Below the pieces are notes generated by a model. That model did no database searches. It worked only from the letters and a program-made list of their open reading frames with translations, and was not told the DNA's origin. 64,000 nucleotides of DNA from contig CAKSHC010000001.1 of NCBI GenBank assembly GCA_934456365.1, positions 1 through 64,000 on the forward strand, read 5' to 3'. Both the position numbers and the translations under genes were made by a program. This DNA comes from an uncultured Eubacteriales bacterium. GTDB taxonomy: Bacteria > Bacillota > Clostridia > Oscillospirales > UMGS1783. Of this stretch, positions 14,878 through 23,787 are shown one piece after another (the stretch's first letter is position 1; every line of letters starts with the position of its first letter).

Positions 14878-17157
14878 TTATTCGGCGAACTTCAGCGCCT
14901 CAACCATATCGATGCGGCGGTTTTTGCGGGCCACGATCAGGCTGACGAGCAGGGAAACGGCAAAGGTTAAAAGGGCGCTGATGAGAAGCGTGGGGGCGCC
15001 GACGGCCATACGCAGCTCGTATTCCGAGGCAAGGCTCTGGATGAGGGAATCGAGCGTGAGCATTCCCAGCGGGAGGCCGAGGAGAGCGCCGAGCAATGTG
15101 ATCCAGAGATTCTGCTGGATGAGCAGGCGGGCGATGCGCCGGTCGCGGAAGCCGACGACCTTGAGGGTGGCCAGCTCGCGGGTGCGCTCGGCATAGCTCA
15201 TATTGCCGAGGCTATAGAGCACAATGGCGGCCAAAAGCGCGCCGGCGAAGATCAGGAGAGCTACCATCAGGTTCATCAGCTCGAGAAACACATCGAAGGA
15301 ATCCAGGATCATCTGCCGGGACTGCACGCTTTTGATCCGGTCGGAAAGCGGGATGGAATCCTTTTCCGTTTGGGTGTAGATGGATTCGGGCTGCGCGCTC
15401 AGGCCGACGGATTCGGCGTAAGCGCGGGTCATGACGATGCTTTCCGAGGTGCTGCGCTGGATGGACGCCACGTGCAGGGTGATGCTTTGGTCGGTTCCGT
15501 AGGGGGTCACGGTGAAGTCGTCGCCCGGGTTGAGGCTATGGGCCCGGGCGGTGCGCAGGCAGATGGTGACGCCGGAGTCGGAAAGGGCGAGGGGCTGCTC
15601 GTTTTCATCCGTGAAGCGGACGAGGTCATGATCGATCTGATAGATTTCCAGGGCGGCCGCTTCGTCGTCGAGCTGTACGCTTTGCGAACAGCTCCAGTCG
15701 CCGTCATACTGCGCGGCAAGCGCTTCCCGATCGGCCTTTGCGAGGGAATCGGCCAGGTAGATGCGGGAGGAATAGCGCATGGTTTCCTGGAAGGTGCGGG
15801 AGAGGAAGGCGTCCATGGTGTCGCGCATGCCGAGGCCGCCGACCAGGATGACCATGCAGCCGACCACGCCGAGCAGGCTCATGGCGGTGCGGGAGAGGTG
15901 GCGGAAGATGTCGCGCAGGTTCCAGCGCGCCGCGAAGGAGAGGCGGTGGAAGGCGCGGGTTTTTTCGATGGCAAGCGTGCGGACGCGCCGCGGGGTGTAG
16001 GGGCGCAGGGCGTCTGCCGCGGTGCCGCGGAGCATTTTCTTAACCGAGAGAAAGCCGATCAGGGTGAGTGCGGCGATCAGGAGGACAAGGATCGCAAACA
16101 CGACGGGCGGAATGGCGACCGCCCAATAGGGCATATCGAAGTAGGTGCCCATCGGGCCGGAATCCAGTGTGAAATAGGCGGTGATGCCAAGGCCCAGCGC
16201 AACGCCGAGGGCGCTGCCGACAAGGCCGGTGGTGAGGGCAAAGGAGGTATAGTGGAAGAGGATGCGCCGATCCCGGAAGCCGAGGGCTTTGAGCGTGCCG
16301 ATTTGGGTTTTCTCGCGCGCGGCGATGCGGTGCATGGTGGTGACCATGGTGAGGACGGCGATGAGCAGGAAGAGCGCGGGCAAAACGGAGCCCATGGTTT
16401 TGCCTTCCTCAATTTCGCTTTGGGTGCCGGAATAGGAGATGTTTTCTTCTTTGGAAAGGATGACGACGGATTTGCCGAGGGCCTTGTCGGCGGCTTCGGT
16501 GAAGTCCTTTTTGGAGATGGAGGAGATCACGTTGAGCTGCGGGTAGAAAACCTGCCCCAGCGCCGCCTGGCAGAAGGCGGGGGAGAGATAGGCGAAGCCG
16601 TGGGAGGAGAGGTCCGGCATGAGCTGGCTTTCGTCGCGCACGCAGATCAGCTCTTCGGAGGATTTGCAAAGCCCCCGCACCACGCCCTCCAGGCGCAGGC
16701 TTTGATAAGAGAGGACAATGGGATCGCCGACGGCGAAATCGTTGAGGGCGGCGTAGCGGTCGGAGAGCCAGACGCCGGTTTTGTCCTCCGCGTCGTAGGG
16801 GGCGCCCTCGATAAGATAGGGGGCGGCCACGGAGGGGTTTTCGGTGACGAGAAGGGCGAGGGTGTCGCCCTTGCGGCTTTCGACCTCGGCGGTGACCGAA
16901 AGCAGGCGGGAAACGGCGTCGACCTCCGGGATGGCGGCGATCGCGTCGCGTTCCTTTTCGGAAAAGCCCTGCGACTCGACCAGGCGATAATCGGCAAAGC
17001 CGCTTTCTTCATAAAAACGGCCGGTGTTTTCCTGAAGGCTGAACCATTCGCCCTGGAAGCCGACGAAAATGCCGACGCCGAGCATGATCATGAGGATCAT
17101 GGAGATAAACTGCGCCTTGTATTGTCCGATGGTGTGGATCTGCTTACGAAACAGCAT
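14878..17157 (-). CDS. ABC transporter permease with two FtsX domains
   Basis: The product has 759 residues. It has an N-terminal membrane segment, a large outside domain (about 40-250), three membrane helices (about 255-380, with ALGFRDRRI), one helix near 430, a second outside region, and three C-terminal helices (with ATLKVVGFRDRRIARLL). This duplicated FtsX plan is that of exporters of the MacB/BceB type and of putative lipid or peptide transporters. It pairs with the ATPase 12 bases upstream. The substrate is unknown. Confidence 0.88.
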   Translation of the reverse strand: MLFRKQIHTIGQYKAQFISMILMIMLGVGIFVGFQGEWFSLQENTGRFYEESGFADYRLVESQGFSEKERDAIAAIPEVDAVSRLLSVTAEVESRKGDTLALLVTENPSVAAPYLIEGAPYDAEDKTGVWLSDRYAALNDFAVGDPIVLSYQSLRLEGVVRGLCKSSEELICVRDESQLMPDLSSHGFAYLSPAFCQAALGQVFYPQLNVISSISKKDFTEAADKALGKSVVILSKEENISYSGTQSEIEEGKTMGSVLPALFLLIAVLTMVTTMHRIAAREKTQIGTLKALGFRDRRILFHYTSFALTTGLVGSALGVALGLGITAYFTLDSGPMGTYFDMPYWAVAIPPVVFAILVLLIAALTLIGFLSVKKMLRGTAADALRPYTPRRVRTLAIEKTRAFHRLSFAARWNLRDIFRHLSRTAMSLLGVVGCMVILVGGLGMRDTMDAFLSRTFQETMRYSSRIYLADSLAKADREALAAQYDGDWSCSQSVQLDDEAAALEIYQIDHDLVRFTDENEQPLALSDSGVTICLRTARAHSLNPGDDFTVTPYGTDQSITLHVASIQRSTSESIVMTRAYAESVGLSAQPESIYTQTEKDSIPLSDRIKSVQSRQMILDSFDVFLELMNLMVALLIFAGALLAAIVLYSLGNMSYAERTRELATLKVVGFRDRRIARLLIQQNLWITLLGALLGLPLGMLTLDSLIQSLASEYELRMAVGAPTLLISALLTFAVSLLVSLIVARKNRRIDMVEALKFAE

Positions 17158-17169
17158 AGAGATTCCTCC

Positions 17170-17871
17170 TTACCAGTCGATCTGATCGGCGGGGAGGGGA
17201 TGGGGCTGATCCTCGCGGCTGACGACGCGTCCGTTTTTCACATGAACCACCACATCGGCCATTTTGGCGATGTTCTGGTTGTGGGTGACGATGATGATGG
17301 TTTTTCCGTATTCCCGGGCCATTTTCAGGAGAAGCGTCAGCACCCGGACGCCGGTTTCTGAATCCAGCGCGCCGGTCGGCTCGTCGCAGAGAAGAATTTT
17401 GGGATTTTTCGCCAGCGCCCGCGCGATGGAAACGCGCTGCTGCTCGCCGCCCGAGAGCTCGGAGGGAAAGCTGCGCAGATGATCCGAAAGGCCGACCTCC
17501 TCAAGCATTTGGGTGGCCGAGAGGGCGTGGGGCGCGATTTCCCGGACGAGGGTGACGTTTTCGTGGACGGTGAGGGTGGGGATCAGGTTATAAAACTGGA
17601 AAACGAAGCCGACCTTGGCGGCGCGGTAATCCGCCAGTTCGTTTTGCGTGAGGCGAGAAATATCCATGCCGTCAACCGTGATTTTGCCGCTTGTCGGGCT
17701 GTCGAGGCCGCCGAGAAGATTGAGAAGGGTGGATTTCCCCGCTCCGCTCGGCCCCAAAATCACCACAAATTTTCCTTCCTCCAGCTGCAGGTCCACCTCG
17801 TCCAGCGCTTTGAGCGCATGCTCGCCGCTCTGATACACGCGGGACACCTTTTCCAATTCAATCAGCGCCAT
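17170..17871 (-). CDS. ABC transporter ATP-binding protein (MacB/LolD type)
   Basis: The product has 233 residues. Walker A is GPSGAGKST, the signature is LSGGEQQRVSIARAL, and Walker B is ILLCDEPTGALD. It powers the FtsX permease encoded next. AGAAGGAGGATG precedes the start. The leader carries two identical-core palindromes, so expression is probably repressed until an inducer is present, as for many drug- or peptide-responsive exporters. No regulator gene lies beside it. Confidence 0.92.
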   Translation of the reverse strand: MALIELEKVSRVYQSGEHALKALDEVDLQLEEGKFVVILGPSGAGKSTLLNLLGGLDSPTSGKITVDGMDISRLTQNELADYRAAKVGFVFQFYNLIPTLTVHENVTLVREIAPHALSATQMLEEVGLSDHLRSFPSELSGGEQQRVSIARALAKNPKILLCDEPTGALDSETGVRVLTLLLKMAREYGKTIIIVTHNQNIAKMADVVVHVKNGRVVSREDQPHPLPADQIDW

Positions 17872-17891
17872 GAAACATCCTCCTTCTGAAA

Positions 17892-17976
17892 GTTAGCTAC
17901 TGCTAACCTCTGTTCTGAAATTATGGTTAGCAAAAGCTAACCATAATCAGTATAATGCGCAAAGAAGAATTGTCAA
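17892..17976 (-). promoter_or_regulatory. ABC operon promoter with twin palindromic operators
   Basis: On the minus strand TTGACA (complement of 17971-17976) and TATACT (complement of 17949-17954) are 16 bases apart. Just downstream lie two copies of GTTAGC-N4-GCTAAC: at 17926-17941, extended to a perfect palindrome with 11-base arms (17921-17946), and at 17892-17907. The -35 box overlaps the spoIVB stop. The arrangement fits a dimeric repressor of TetR or MarR type. Confidence 0.85.
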
Positions 17977-19037
17977 GAGGGATTTTCATCGGCGGCGAGC
18001 ATATTTTCGATGAAGATGCCGTAGCCCTGGGTGGGATCGGACACGAAGACGTGGGTCAGGGCGCCGACGAGCTTGCCGTCCTGAAGGATGGGGGAGCCGG
18101 ACATGCCCTGCACAATGCCGCCGGTCAGCTCGAGCAGGCGAGGATCGGTGACGCGGACGGTGAAGTTTTTGGTTTCGGTGCGCCGGGAGGAGATGCTTTC
18201 GATTTCAACGGAAAACTCCTGGGGCTCGGTGCCCTCCACGGTGCAGCGGATGGTGGCGGCGCCGGTGTGGAGCTCGTCTTTGGAGGCGATGGGATAGGAA
18301 GGGCCGGAAAAGGCAAGGGCGGAGGATTCGGCGGCCGAGCCGAAAACGCCGCGTTCTGTGTTTTGATTGAGGGTGCCGAAGGGGGCGGAGGGGATGAAGG
18401 CACCCTTGAGCTGGCCGGGCATGCCGGCCTTGCCGCGGACGACCGAGCCGATGTGGGCGCCGAGAACCTCGCCTTCTGAGATGGGGAGGATCTGACCGGT
18501 GTCGACGTCGGTGATGCCGTGGCCGAGGGCGCCGAAGCGGCCGGAGGCGGGATCGATATAGGTGACGGTGCCGACGCCGGCGGCGCTGTCGCGCACCCAG
18601 AGGCCGAGCTTATAGCCCTTGGCCACGCGGCTGTAGAGCGGGGTGACGGTGACGGTGGAAACCTCGCCGCCGCGGGAATATTCCACGCTCAGCGGCGCGC
18701 CCTCGCTTTGGGCGACGAGGTCGGAGATATCGGCGTTGGTTGAAACGATCTGACTGTTGATCGAAAGGATGACGTCGCCCTGGCGCAGGCCGGCGTCGCG
18801 GGCGGGGTTTTTCATGCCGGAATCGGTTTCGAATTCGCTCATATCCACTACGACGACGCCCTGTGTGTAAAATTTTACACCGAAGGCCTGTCCTCCGGCG
18901 ACGAGAGTGCGGGTGGTTTGCTGGCCGGAGGCGGCGATTTCGGCGGTGGAAGGGGCGTTGAGCACCAAAACGCCGGCGGCCGCTGCGGCGCAGAGCACAA
19001 AGGCGGCCAGGCCGCCGAGAATTTTTTTCGTTTTCAT
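17973..19037 (-). CDS. spoIVB: SpoIVB signalling serine peptidase
   Basis: The product has 354 residues. An N-terminal membrane anchor (7-27) is followed by a PDZ domain (about 60-140) and a SpoIVB S55 peptidase domain with His173 (GALGHGITD) and Ser315 (GMSGSPILQDG). It is made in the forespore and cleaves SpoIVFA to activate sigma-K in the mother cell. AGGAGGAAA precedes the ATG. In related genomes spo0A normally follows it directly. Confidence 0.94.
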   Translation of the reverse strand: MKTKKILGGLAAFVLCAAAAAGVLVLNAPSTAEIAASGQQTTRTLVAGGQAFGVKFYTQGVVVVDMSEFETDSGMKNPARDAGLRQGDVILSINSQIVSTNADISDLVAQSEGAPLSVEYSRGGEVSTVTVTPLYSRVAKGYKLGLWVRDSAAGVGTVTYIDPASGRFGALGHGITDVDTGQILPISEGEVLGAHIGSVVRGKAGMPGQLKGAFIPSAPFGTLNQNTERGVFGSAAESSALAFSGPSYPIASKDELHTGAATIRCTVEGTEPQEFSVEIESISSRRTETKNFTVRVTDPRLLELTGGIVQGMSGSPILQDGKLVGALTHVFVSDPTQGYGIFIENMLAADENPS

Positions 19038-19103
19038 TTCGTTTCCTCCTGGGCTTTATTTTGCGCGGCTTGCGGCGGGATATGTGGGAGAAAACTTGGG
19101 AAA

Positions 19104-19131
19104 TTGTATTCAAAAGGGAAGTGCATATAAT
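19104..19131 (+). promoter_or_regulatory. Candidate promoter of the monocistronic HPr gene
   Basis: TTGTAT (19104-19109) and TATAAT (19126-19131) are 16 bases apart. A leader of about 85 bases follows before the ribosome-binding site CAGGGGG. Confidence 0.55.
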
Positions 19132-19222
19132 GAAATTTTGTGCAAAATGGCTATATCATTTCGAATAAAAATGTGGTAACATAAAAGCGAAATGGAAAAT
19201 TGAATCACAGGGGGTAAAACCT

Positions 19223-19486
19223 ATGGTATCCGGAAAAGTAACGGCAAAGAATCAGATCGGGCTGCACGCCCGGCCGGCCACGGCTTTTGTGCAGAAGGCT
19301 AACGAGTTCAAGTCTTCGATCTGGATCGAGAAGGACGAACGCCATGTCAACGCCAAGTCGCTTTTGGGGGTTCTGTCGATGGGAATCGTGCAGGGCACGG
19401 AGGTGACGATCATCGCCGACGGGGTGGATGAAGAAAACGCACTGGCTGAGCTGACCGAGCTGGTGGAAAAGAAATTAGCGGATTGA
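19223..19486 (+). CDS. ptsH: HPr phosphocarrier protein
   Basis: The product has 87 residues. His15 (IGLHARPAT) and regulatory Ser46 (NAKSLLGVL) match the classical Firmicute HPr more closely than the copy in the fructose operon. It carries phosphate from Enzyme I to EIIA domains and, when Ser46 is phosphorylated, acts with CcpA. Its own promoter and a downstream hairpin make it monocistronic. No ptsI follows, so Enzyme I is probably supplied by the fructose operon or from outside the window. Confidence 0.92.
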   Translation: MVSGKVTAKNQIGLHARPATAFVQKANEFKSSIWIEKDERHVNAKSLLGVLSMGIVQGTEVTIIADGVDEENALAELTELVEKKLAD

Positions 19487-19491
19487 AGCGA

Positions 19492-19517
19492 GTGCTCCTT
19501 AGGTGACTAAGGGGCAC
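19492..19517 (+). terminator. Hairpin after the HPr gene
   Basis: An 11-bp stem (GTGCTCCTTAG/CTAAGGGGCAC, one G-T pair) has loop GTGA and a short pyrimidine tail. It is probably a weak terminator, and uvrC starts 14 bases later. Confidence 0.55.
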
Positions 19518-19530
19518 CTTTCTTACGGAG

Positions 19531-21351
19531 ATGACCTATAAGGAACTGGGGCAGAAGGCGCTGGGGCTTCCGGAGGAGCCCGGCGTTTATCTGATGAAAA
19601 ATAAAGAGGGGAAGATCCTGTACGTCGGCAAGGCGATTGTGCTGCGGCGCCGGGTGTACAGTTATTTCAGTGCGCCGGAAAAACACACCCCCAAAACAGC
19701 GGCGCTGGTTTCGCATATTTTTGATTTTGATGTGATCGTGGCCAAAAGTGAGCTGGAGGCTTTGCTTTTGGAAAACAATCTGATCAAGAAGAATAAGCCC
19801 CCCTACAACATCCTGCTCAAGGACGATAAGGGCTATCCCTTTCTGCACCTGACTGCGGGGGACTATCCCCGGCTGGAGCTTTCGCGCAAGGCCGAGGGCA
19901 AAGGAGAATTTTTCGGCCCCTTTTACGGGTCTCGCTCGGCGGGAGCGGTGAAGGAGGCGGCGGATCGGGCGTTTTTATTGCCGACCTGCCGGGATCCGGG
20001 GCCGCGGCCCGGGCGCAGGCCCTGCCTCAATGCGCGGATCGGGCGGTGCATGGCGCCCTGCGGGGGCAAGGTATCGCGAGCGGAATACGACGAGGCCATT
20101 GCCGGGGTGCGGGCCTTTCTGCGGGGCGATGTGGATGAAATTCTGGAGCAGACGCGCCTGGAGATGGAACGGGCGAGCGAGCGGCTGGAATTTGAGCGGG
20201 CGGCGCGGCTGCGGGATCGGATGCGGGCGATCGTGACGCTCGGCGAGAAGCAGCGCGTGGCCAAGGAGCAGGCGCCGGACGCCGATTATCTGGCCGTTTT
20301 CCGGGGCGAAGGGAAGCTTTGCGCCTGTCTTCTGCACACCGAGGGCGGACTTTTGCTGGATAAGGCGGCGCTTTTGGTCGGCGAAGATGCGGCAGAGAAT
20401 GAGGCGGCGCTTTTGGGGGAATATATCCGCGCCTATTACGGGCAGGACGGAGTGCGCATTCCGGGGCGGGTTTTGGTCAGCCCTGCGCCGGCGGACCGGG
20501 CGCTTTTGGAGGAGTATCTGACTGCGCTGCGCGGGCGGCGGGTGCATCTGATGGAGCCGCGCCGGAGCGAAGACAAGGCGCTGTGCGAGATGGCGCGGCG
20601 CAACGCGCAGGAGGAGCTGATCCAAAAAACGGGGAAAACCCGCGCAGAAGAGCGGGCCCGGGTGGAGCTCGGGCAGCTGATGGGCGGCAAGGCCCCGGAT
20701 CGGATCGAGATCTACGATATTTCGCACGAGGCGGGGCGGGATGTGGTTTGCGGCATGGCGGTTTACGGAGAAAACGGCTTTTGCCGGGATCGCTACCGCA
20801 AGTTTCGGCTGGCCGCTCCCGGCGGGGACGACTGCGCTTGTCTGAAAGAGGCCGTTTTGCGCAGGGTGCGCCGGGCAAAGGAGGGCGACGAGGCCTTTCT
20901 TCCGCTTCCCGACGCGATCTTTGCCGACGGCGCGCTCGCGCAGGTTCGCGCGGTGCGGGAGGCGCTGGCCGAAGAGGGAGTGGATCTCCCGGTTTACGGG
21001 CTGAAGAAGGACAATCGCCACCGCACGCGGGCTTTTGTGTTTGAAGACGGGCGGGAGGTTTTGCTTTATAAATATCCTTTGGCCTTTCCGCTTTGCGGGC
21101 GGATGCAGGAGGAGGCGCACCGGTTTGCCGTGGCCTACCACACGGCGGCGGCAAAGAAGCGCTCGCTGGAAAGCCTGCTGACGCCGGTGCCCGGCATCGG
21201 CGAGAAAACGGCGGCGGCGCTGCTCAAGCGCTTCGGCTCTCTGCGCGGGGTGCGCGACGCTTCCCCCGAGGAGCTTTGCGCGGTGCGGGGGGTGACGATG
21301 GAGCGCGCGCAGGCGCTGCGCGAACATTTGCAAAGCGTTTTGCCAAATTAA
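19531..21351 (+). CDS. uvrC: Excinuclease ABC subunit C
   Basis: The product has 606 residues. It has the GIY-YIG nuclease domain (EEPGVYLMKNKEGKILYVGK, residues 11-30), a UVR domain (about 205-240), the RNase-H-like 5'-nuclease core beginning at IEIYDISHEAG, and two helix-hairpin-helix motifs at the end (PGIGEKTAAALLKRFG). UvrC makes both incisions in nucleotide excision repair. The ribosome-binding site ACGGAG is weak. Length is typical. Confidence 0.95.
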   Translation: MTYKELGQKALGLPEEPGVYLMKNKEGKILYVGKAIVLRRRVYSYFSAPEKHTPKTAALVSHIFDFDVIVAKSELEALLLENNLIKKNKPPYNILLKDDKGYPFLHLTAGDYPRLELSRKAEGKGEFFGPFYGSRSAGAVKEAADRAFLLPTCRDPGPRPGRRPCLNARIGRCMAPCGGKVSRAEYDEAIAGVRAFLRGDVDEILEQTRLEMERASERLEFERAARLRDRMRAIVTLGEKQRVAKEQAPDADYLAVFRGEGKLCACLLHTEGGLLLDKAALLVGEDAAENEAALLGEYIRAYYGQDGVRIPGRVLVSPAPADRALLEEYLTALRGRRVHLMEPRRSEDKALCEMARRNAQEELIQKTGKTRAEERARVELGQLMGGKAPDRIEIYDISHEAGRDVVCGMAVYGENGFCRDRYRKFRLAAPGGDDCACLKEAVLRRVRRAKEGDEAFLPLPDAIFADGALAQVRAVREALAEEGVDLPVYGLKKDNRHRTRAFVFEDGREVLLYKYPLAFPLCGRMQEEAHRFAVAYHTAAAKKRSLESLLTPVPGIGEKTAAALLKRFGSLRGVRDASPEELCAVRGVTMERAQALREHLQSVLPN

Positions 21352-21411
21352 AGAACGGAAAAGGCCTTCTGGCATAAGATAGTAGTGAAAACTGTATCAG
21401 GAGGCTGTTTT

Positions 21412-22278
21412 ATGGCAGATAACAGAGTTTACCCCGGGCCCTTGACCGGCTGCGAGAGCCCGAAGAACGCGGTGTGCATCAGCACCCGGCAGGTGTACGA
21501 CAGCTGCCGCGATAAGGATTGCCTGGAGGATCTGCGCGTGTATCCGACGGCGGTGAGCCAGGCGGTTCTGGATCGCGCCATCAGCGTGCGGGTGAGGGAC
21601 TGCGAGGTTCTTTGCTGCTACATCGATGTGGAAGAGGTTCCCTTCAACAACGGTTTTTATGCAGTAGACGCCAAGTTTTTCTTCAAGTGCCGGTTCGACG
21701 CCTTTTACGGCTGCGGCAATCCGCAGATCATCGAGGGGATCTGCGCCTACAACAAGCGTGTGATCCTTTACGGCAGCTGCGGCGGGAGCAAGATCTATTC
21801 GAGCCAGTATGTGGAAGACGATTTCGACCGTCAGATGCGCATGCGCACCAACCTGCCGCGCGCGGTGGTTGAGGTGATCGATCCGATGCCGCTTTCCTGC
21901 ATGGTGCGCTGCGGACGCGACCGCTGCGGATGCAGCGAATTCGACATCTCGGCGGTTTCCGAGCAGGTAGCTTCGGCTTTCGACGGCGATCTGGTGGATC
22001 CGAGCGACGGGAACCGGCTGTATGTGACGCTGGGCCTTTTCTCGGTGATCCGCTTGGAGCGGCCGAGCCAGATCCTGGTGCCGAGCTACGAATTCTATCT
22101 GCCCGAGAAGGAATGCTGCGGGCCGGACGACGAGGATCCCTGCCATTATTTCCAGAAGATCGCCTTCCCGGTCGATCAGTTCTCGCCTCCTCGCGTCAAC
22201 GACGCCAACCGCTGCTCGAGCTGCGGCTGCGGGAGCGAGCCTTCGCCCTGCAAGGGGCGCGAAGAGCGCTGCCGGTAA
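21412..22278 (+). CDS. Conserved Cys-rich clostridial protein, function unknown
   Basis: The product has 288 residues with about 30 Cys, many in CC and CGC clusters at the C-terminus (SSCGCGSEPSPCKG). The N-terminal third holds the phrase TRQVYDSCRDKDCLEDLRVY. There is no signal peptide or membrane segment. Cys content, size and presence in a spore former suggest a spore coat or crust component, but this is inference. The start at 21412 follows CAGGAGG; a start nine codons earlier would lie upstream of that site. Confidence 0.72.
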   Translation: MADNRVYPGPLTGCESPKNAVCISTRQVYDSCRDKDCLEDLRVYPTAVSQAVLDRAISVRVRDCEVLCCYIDVEEVPFNNGFYAVDAKFFFKCRFDAFYGCGNPQIIEGICAYNKRVILYGSCGGSKIYSSQYVEDDFDRQMRMRTNLPRAVVEVIDPMPLSCMVRCGRDRCGCSEFDISAVSEQVASAFDGDLVDPSDGNRLYVTLGLFSVIRLERPSQILVPSYEFYLPEKECCGPDDEDPCHYFQKIAFPVDQFSPPRVNDANRCSSCGCGSEPSPCKGREERCR

Positions 22279-22288
22279 GCGGAAACCG

Positions 22289-22322
22289 AAAAACGGAAGA
22301 ACTGCGGTTCTTCCGTTTTTTT
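22289..22322 (+). terminator. Terminator after the Cys-rich gene
   Basis: AAAAACGGAAGAAC and GTTCTTCCGTTTTT pair around TGCG, followed by a T run. Confidence 0.9.
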
Positions 22323-22359
22323 GCGCATGATTCGGACAAGATAAACCGAGGTGAGAAAG

Positions 22360-23085
22360 ATGGAGGATTTTATCCGTTTGGATCGGGTGAGCAAAATTTA
22401 CGGAAGCGGCGAGTGCGAGGTGGCGGCTTTGCAGGATGTTTCCCTGCGGATCGATCGGGGCGAATTCGTTTCGATCCTGGGAGCGTCGGGCAGCGGGAAA
22501 TCCACATTGATGAACATGCTGGGCGCTCTGGATCGCCCCACGCAGGGGCGCTACACCTTTGAGGGGGAAAACATCGGCCGCTATTCCGACCGCAAGCTTT
22601 CGCACTATCGAAATCGGGTGATCGGCTTTATTTTTCAGGGGTTTCACCTGGATCATTCGCTGACGGCTTTGGAAAATGTTGTGATGCCGCTGATTTATGC
22701 GGGGGTGCGCCGCGGAAAGCGCGAGGAGCTGGCGCGCGAGGCGCTTTGCCGGGTGGGGCTGGAAAGCCGGATCGCGCATTTTCCCAGCCAGCTCTCGGGC
22801 GGGCAGAAGCAGCGGGTGTGCATTGCGCGGGCGCTGGTCACGCAGCCCAAGGTGATTCTGGCCGACGAGCCGACCGGCAATCTGGACCGGCGCTCGGGCG
22901 AGCTGGTGATGGGAATTCTGAGCGAGCTTTGGAAAAGCGGATATACGGTAGTGATGGTGACCCATAATCAGAAGCAGGCGCTGCGGGCCGAACGGATTTT
23001 GGAGATCAGCGACGGGAAACTGGTGCGCGACGAGCGGATCGAGCGCGAAAAGGATTGCAATCAGCAGGCGAACATGATAAAATAA
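22360..23085 (+). CDS. ABC transporter ATP-binding protein without adjacent permease
   Basis: The product has 241 residues. Walker A is GASGSGKST, the signature is LSGGQKQRVCIARAL, and Walker B is VILADEPTGNLD, of the MacB/LolD group. The start at 22360 is chosen because GAGGTGAG lies just before it; a GTG at 22351 overlaps that site. The next gene is tmk, and no FtsX-like permease is close. It must work with a permease encoded elsewhere or be a remnant of a transporter operon. Confidence 0.85.
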   Translation: MEDFIRLDRVSKIYGSGECEVAALQDVSLRIDRGEFVSILGASGSGKSTLMNMLGALDRPTQGRYTFEGENIGRYSDRKLSHYRNRVIGFIFQGFHLDHSLTALENVVMPLIYAGVRRGKREELAREALCRVGLESRIAHFPSQLSGGQKQRVCIARALVTQPKVILADEPTGNLDRRSGELVMGILSELWKSGYTVVMVTHNQKQALRAERILEISDGKLVRDERIEREKDCNQQANMIK

Positions 23086-23115
23086 CTCCCGAAAGAAATA
23101 AGGGAGATCATAAAT

Positions 23116-23787
23116 ATGCACGGAAAACTGATCGCGATCGACGGGGTGGACAGCAGCGGGAAAGGCTTGCAGACCGATCTTCTGCTGGCTGCTTTGCAGC
23201 AGAAAGGGGAACGGGTGCGCAAGCTGAGCTTTCCCGTATACAGCGCGCCATCCTCGGCTCCGGTGCGGGAATATCTTGCCGGGCATTTCGGCGGGGTAAA
23301 CGACGTCAACGGCTATGCGGCCTCGCTGCTTTTTGCCGTGGATCGCTATGCTTCGTTTAAATCGGACTGGGAGAGGGACTACCGGGACGGCTGCACCTTT
23401 GTGTGCGACCGGTATGTTTCCTCCAACGCCATTCATCAATCGGTCAAGCTCCCGCAGGGCGAGCGCGAGGCCTTTCTGCGGTGGGTGGAGGATGTGGAAT
23501 ATGAAAAGATGGGGCTTCCCCGGCCGGATCTGACGATCTTTCTCGACATGCCGGTGGAGGTGGCGCTGCAGCTGATGAAAAAGCGCTACCATGGCGACGA
23601 GAGCCTTCGGGATATCCACGAAGCGGATGAGGACTATCTGCGCGCCTGCCACGAGGCGGCTGTTTTTGCGGCCGACCGGCTGGGGTGGGAGCGGATCGCC
23701 TGTGTGGAAAACGGCGCGCTTTTAACGCCGCAGGCGATTTTTTCGCAGGTTCTGGAACGGGTAGGGAGGCTTTATGCTGCGCTTTGA
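23116..23787 (+). CDS. tmk: Thymidylate kinase
   Basis: The product has 223 residues. The P-loop GVDSSGKG is at residues 10-17, the DR motif is in FVCDRYVSSNAIHQ, and a lid region lies near 150. It phosphorylates dTMP to dTDP for DNA synthesis. Length matches TMPK. It sits 30 bases after the ABC ATPase behind AAGGGAG, and its last 14 bases overlap the next gene. Confidence 0.88.
   Translation: MHGKLIAIDGVDSSGKGLQTDLLLAALQQKGERVRKLSFPVYSAPSSAPVREYLAGHFGGVNDVNGYAASLLFAVDRYASFKSDWERDYRDGCTFVCDRYVSSNAIHQSVKLPQGEREAFLRWVEDVEYEKMGLPRPDLTIFLDMPVEVALQLMKKRYHGDESLRDIHEADEDYLRACHEAAVFAADRLGWERIACVENGALLTPQAIFSQVLERVGRLYAAL

Noticed and set aside
15370..17361. Plus-strand open frame of 663 codons opposite the ABC permease
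   Set aside because: Its Gly- and Asp-rich, repetitive composition is an antisense shadow of a GC-rich gene; the minus-strand permease has clear domains and a ribosome-binding site.
21397..23652. Minus-strand open frame of 751 codons across three plus-strand genes
   Set aside because: Antisense shadow; the plus strand has the Cys-rich gene, an ABC ATPase and tmk with proper motifs.
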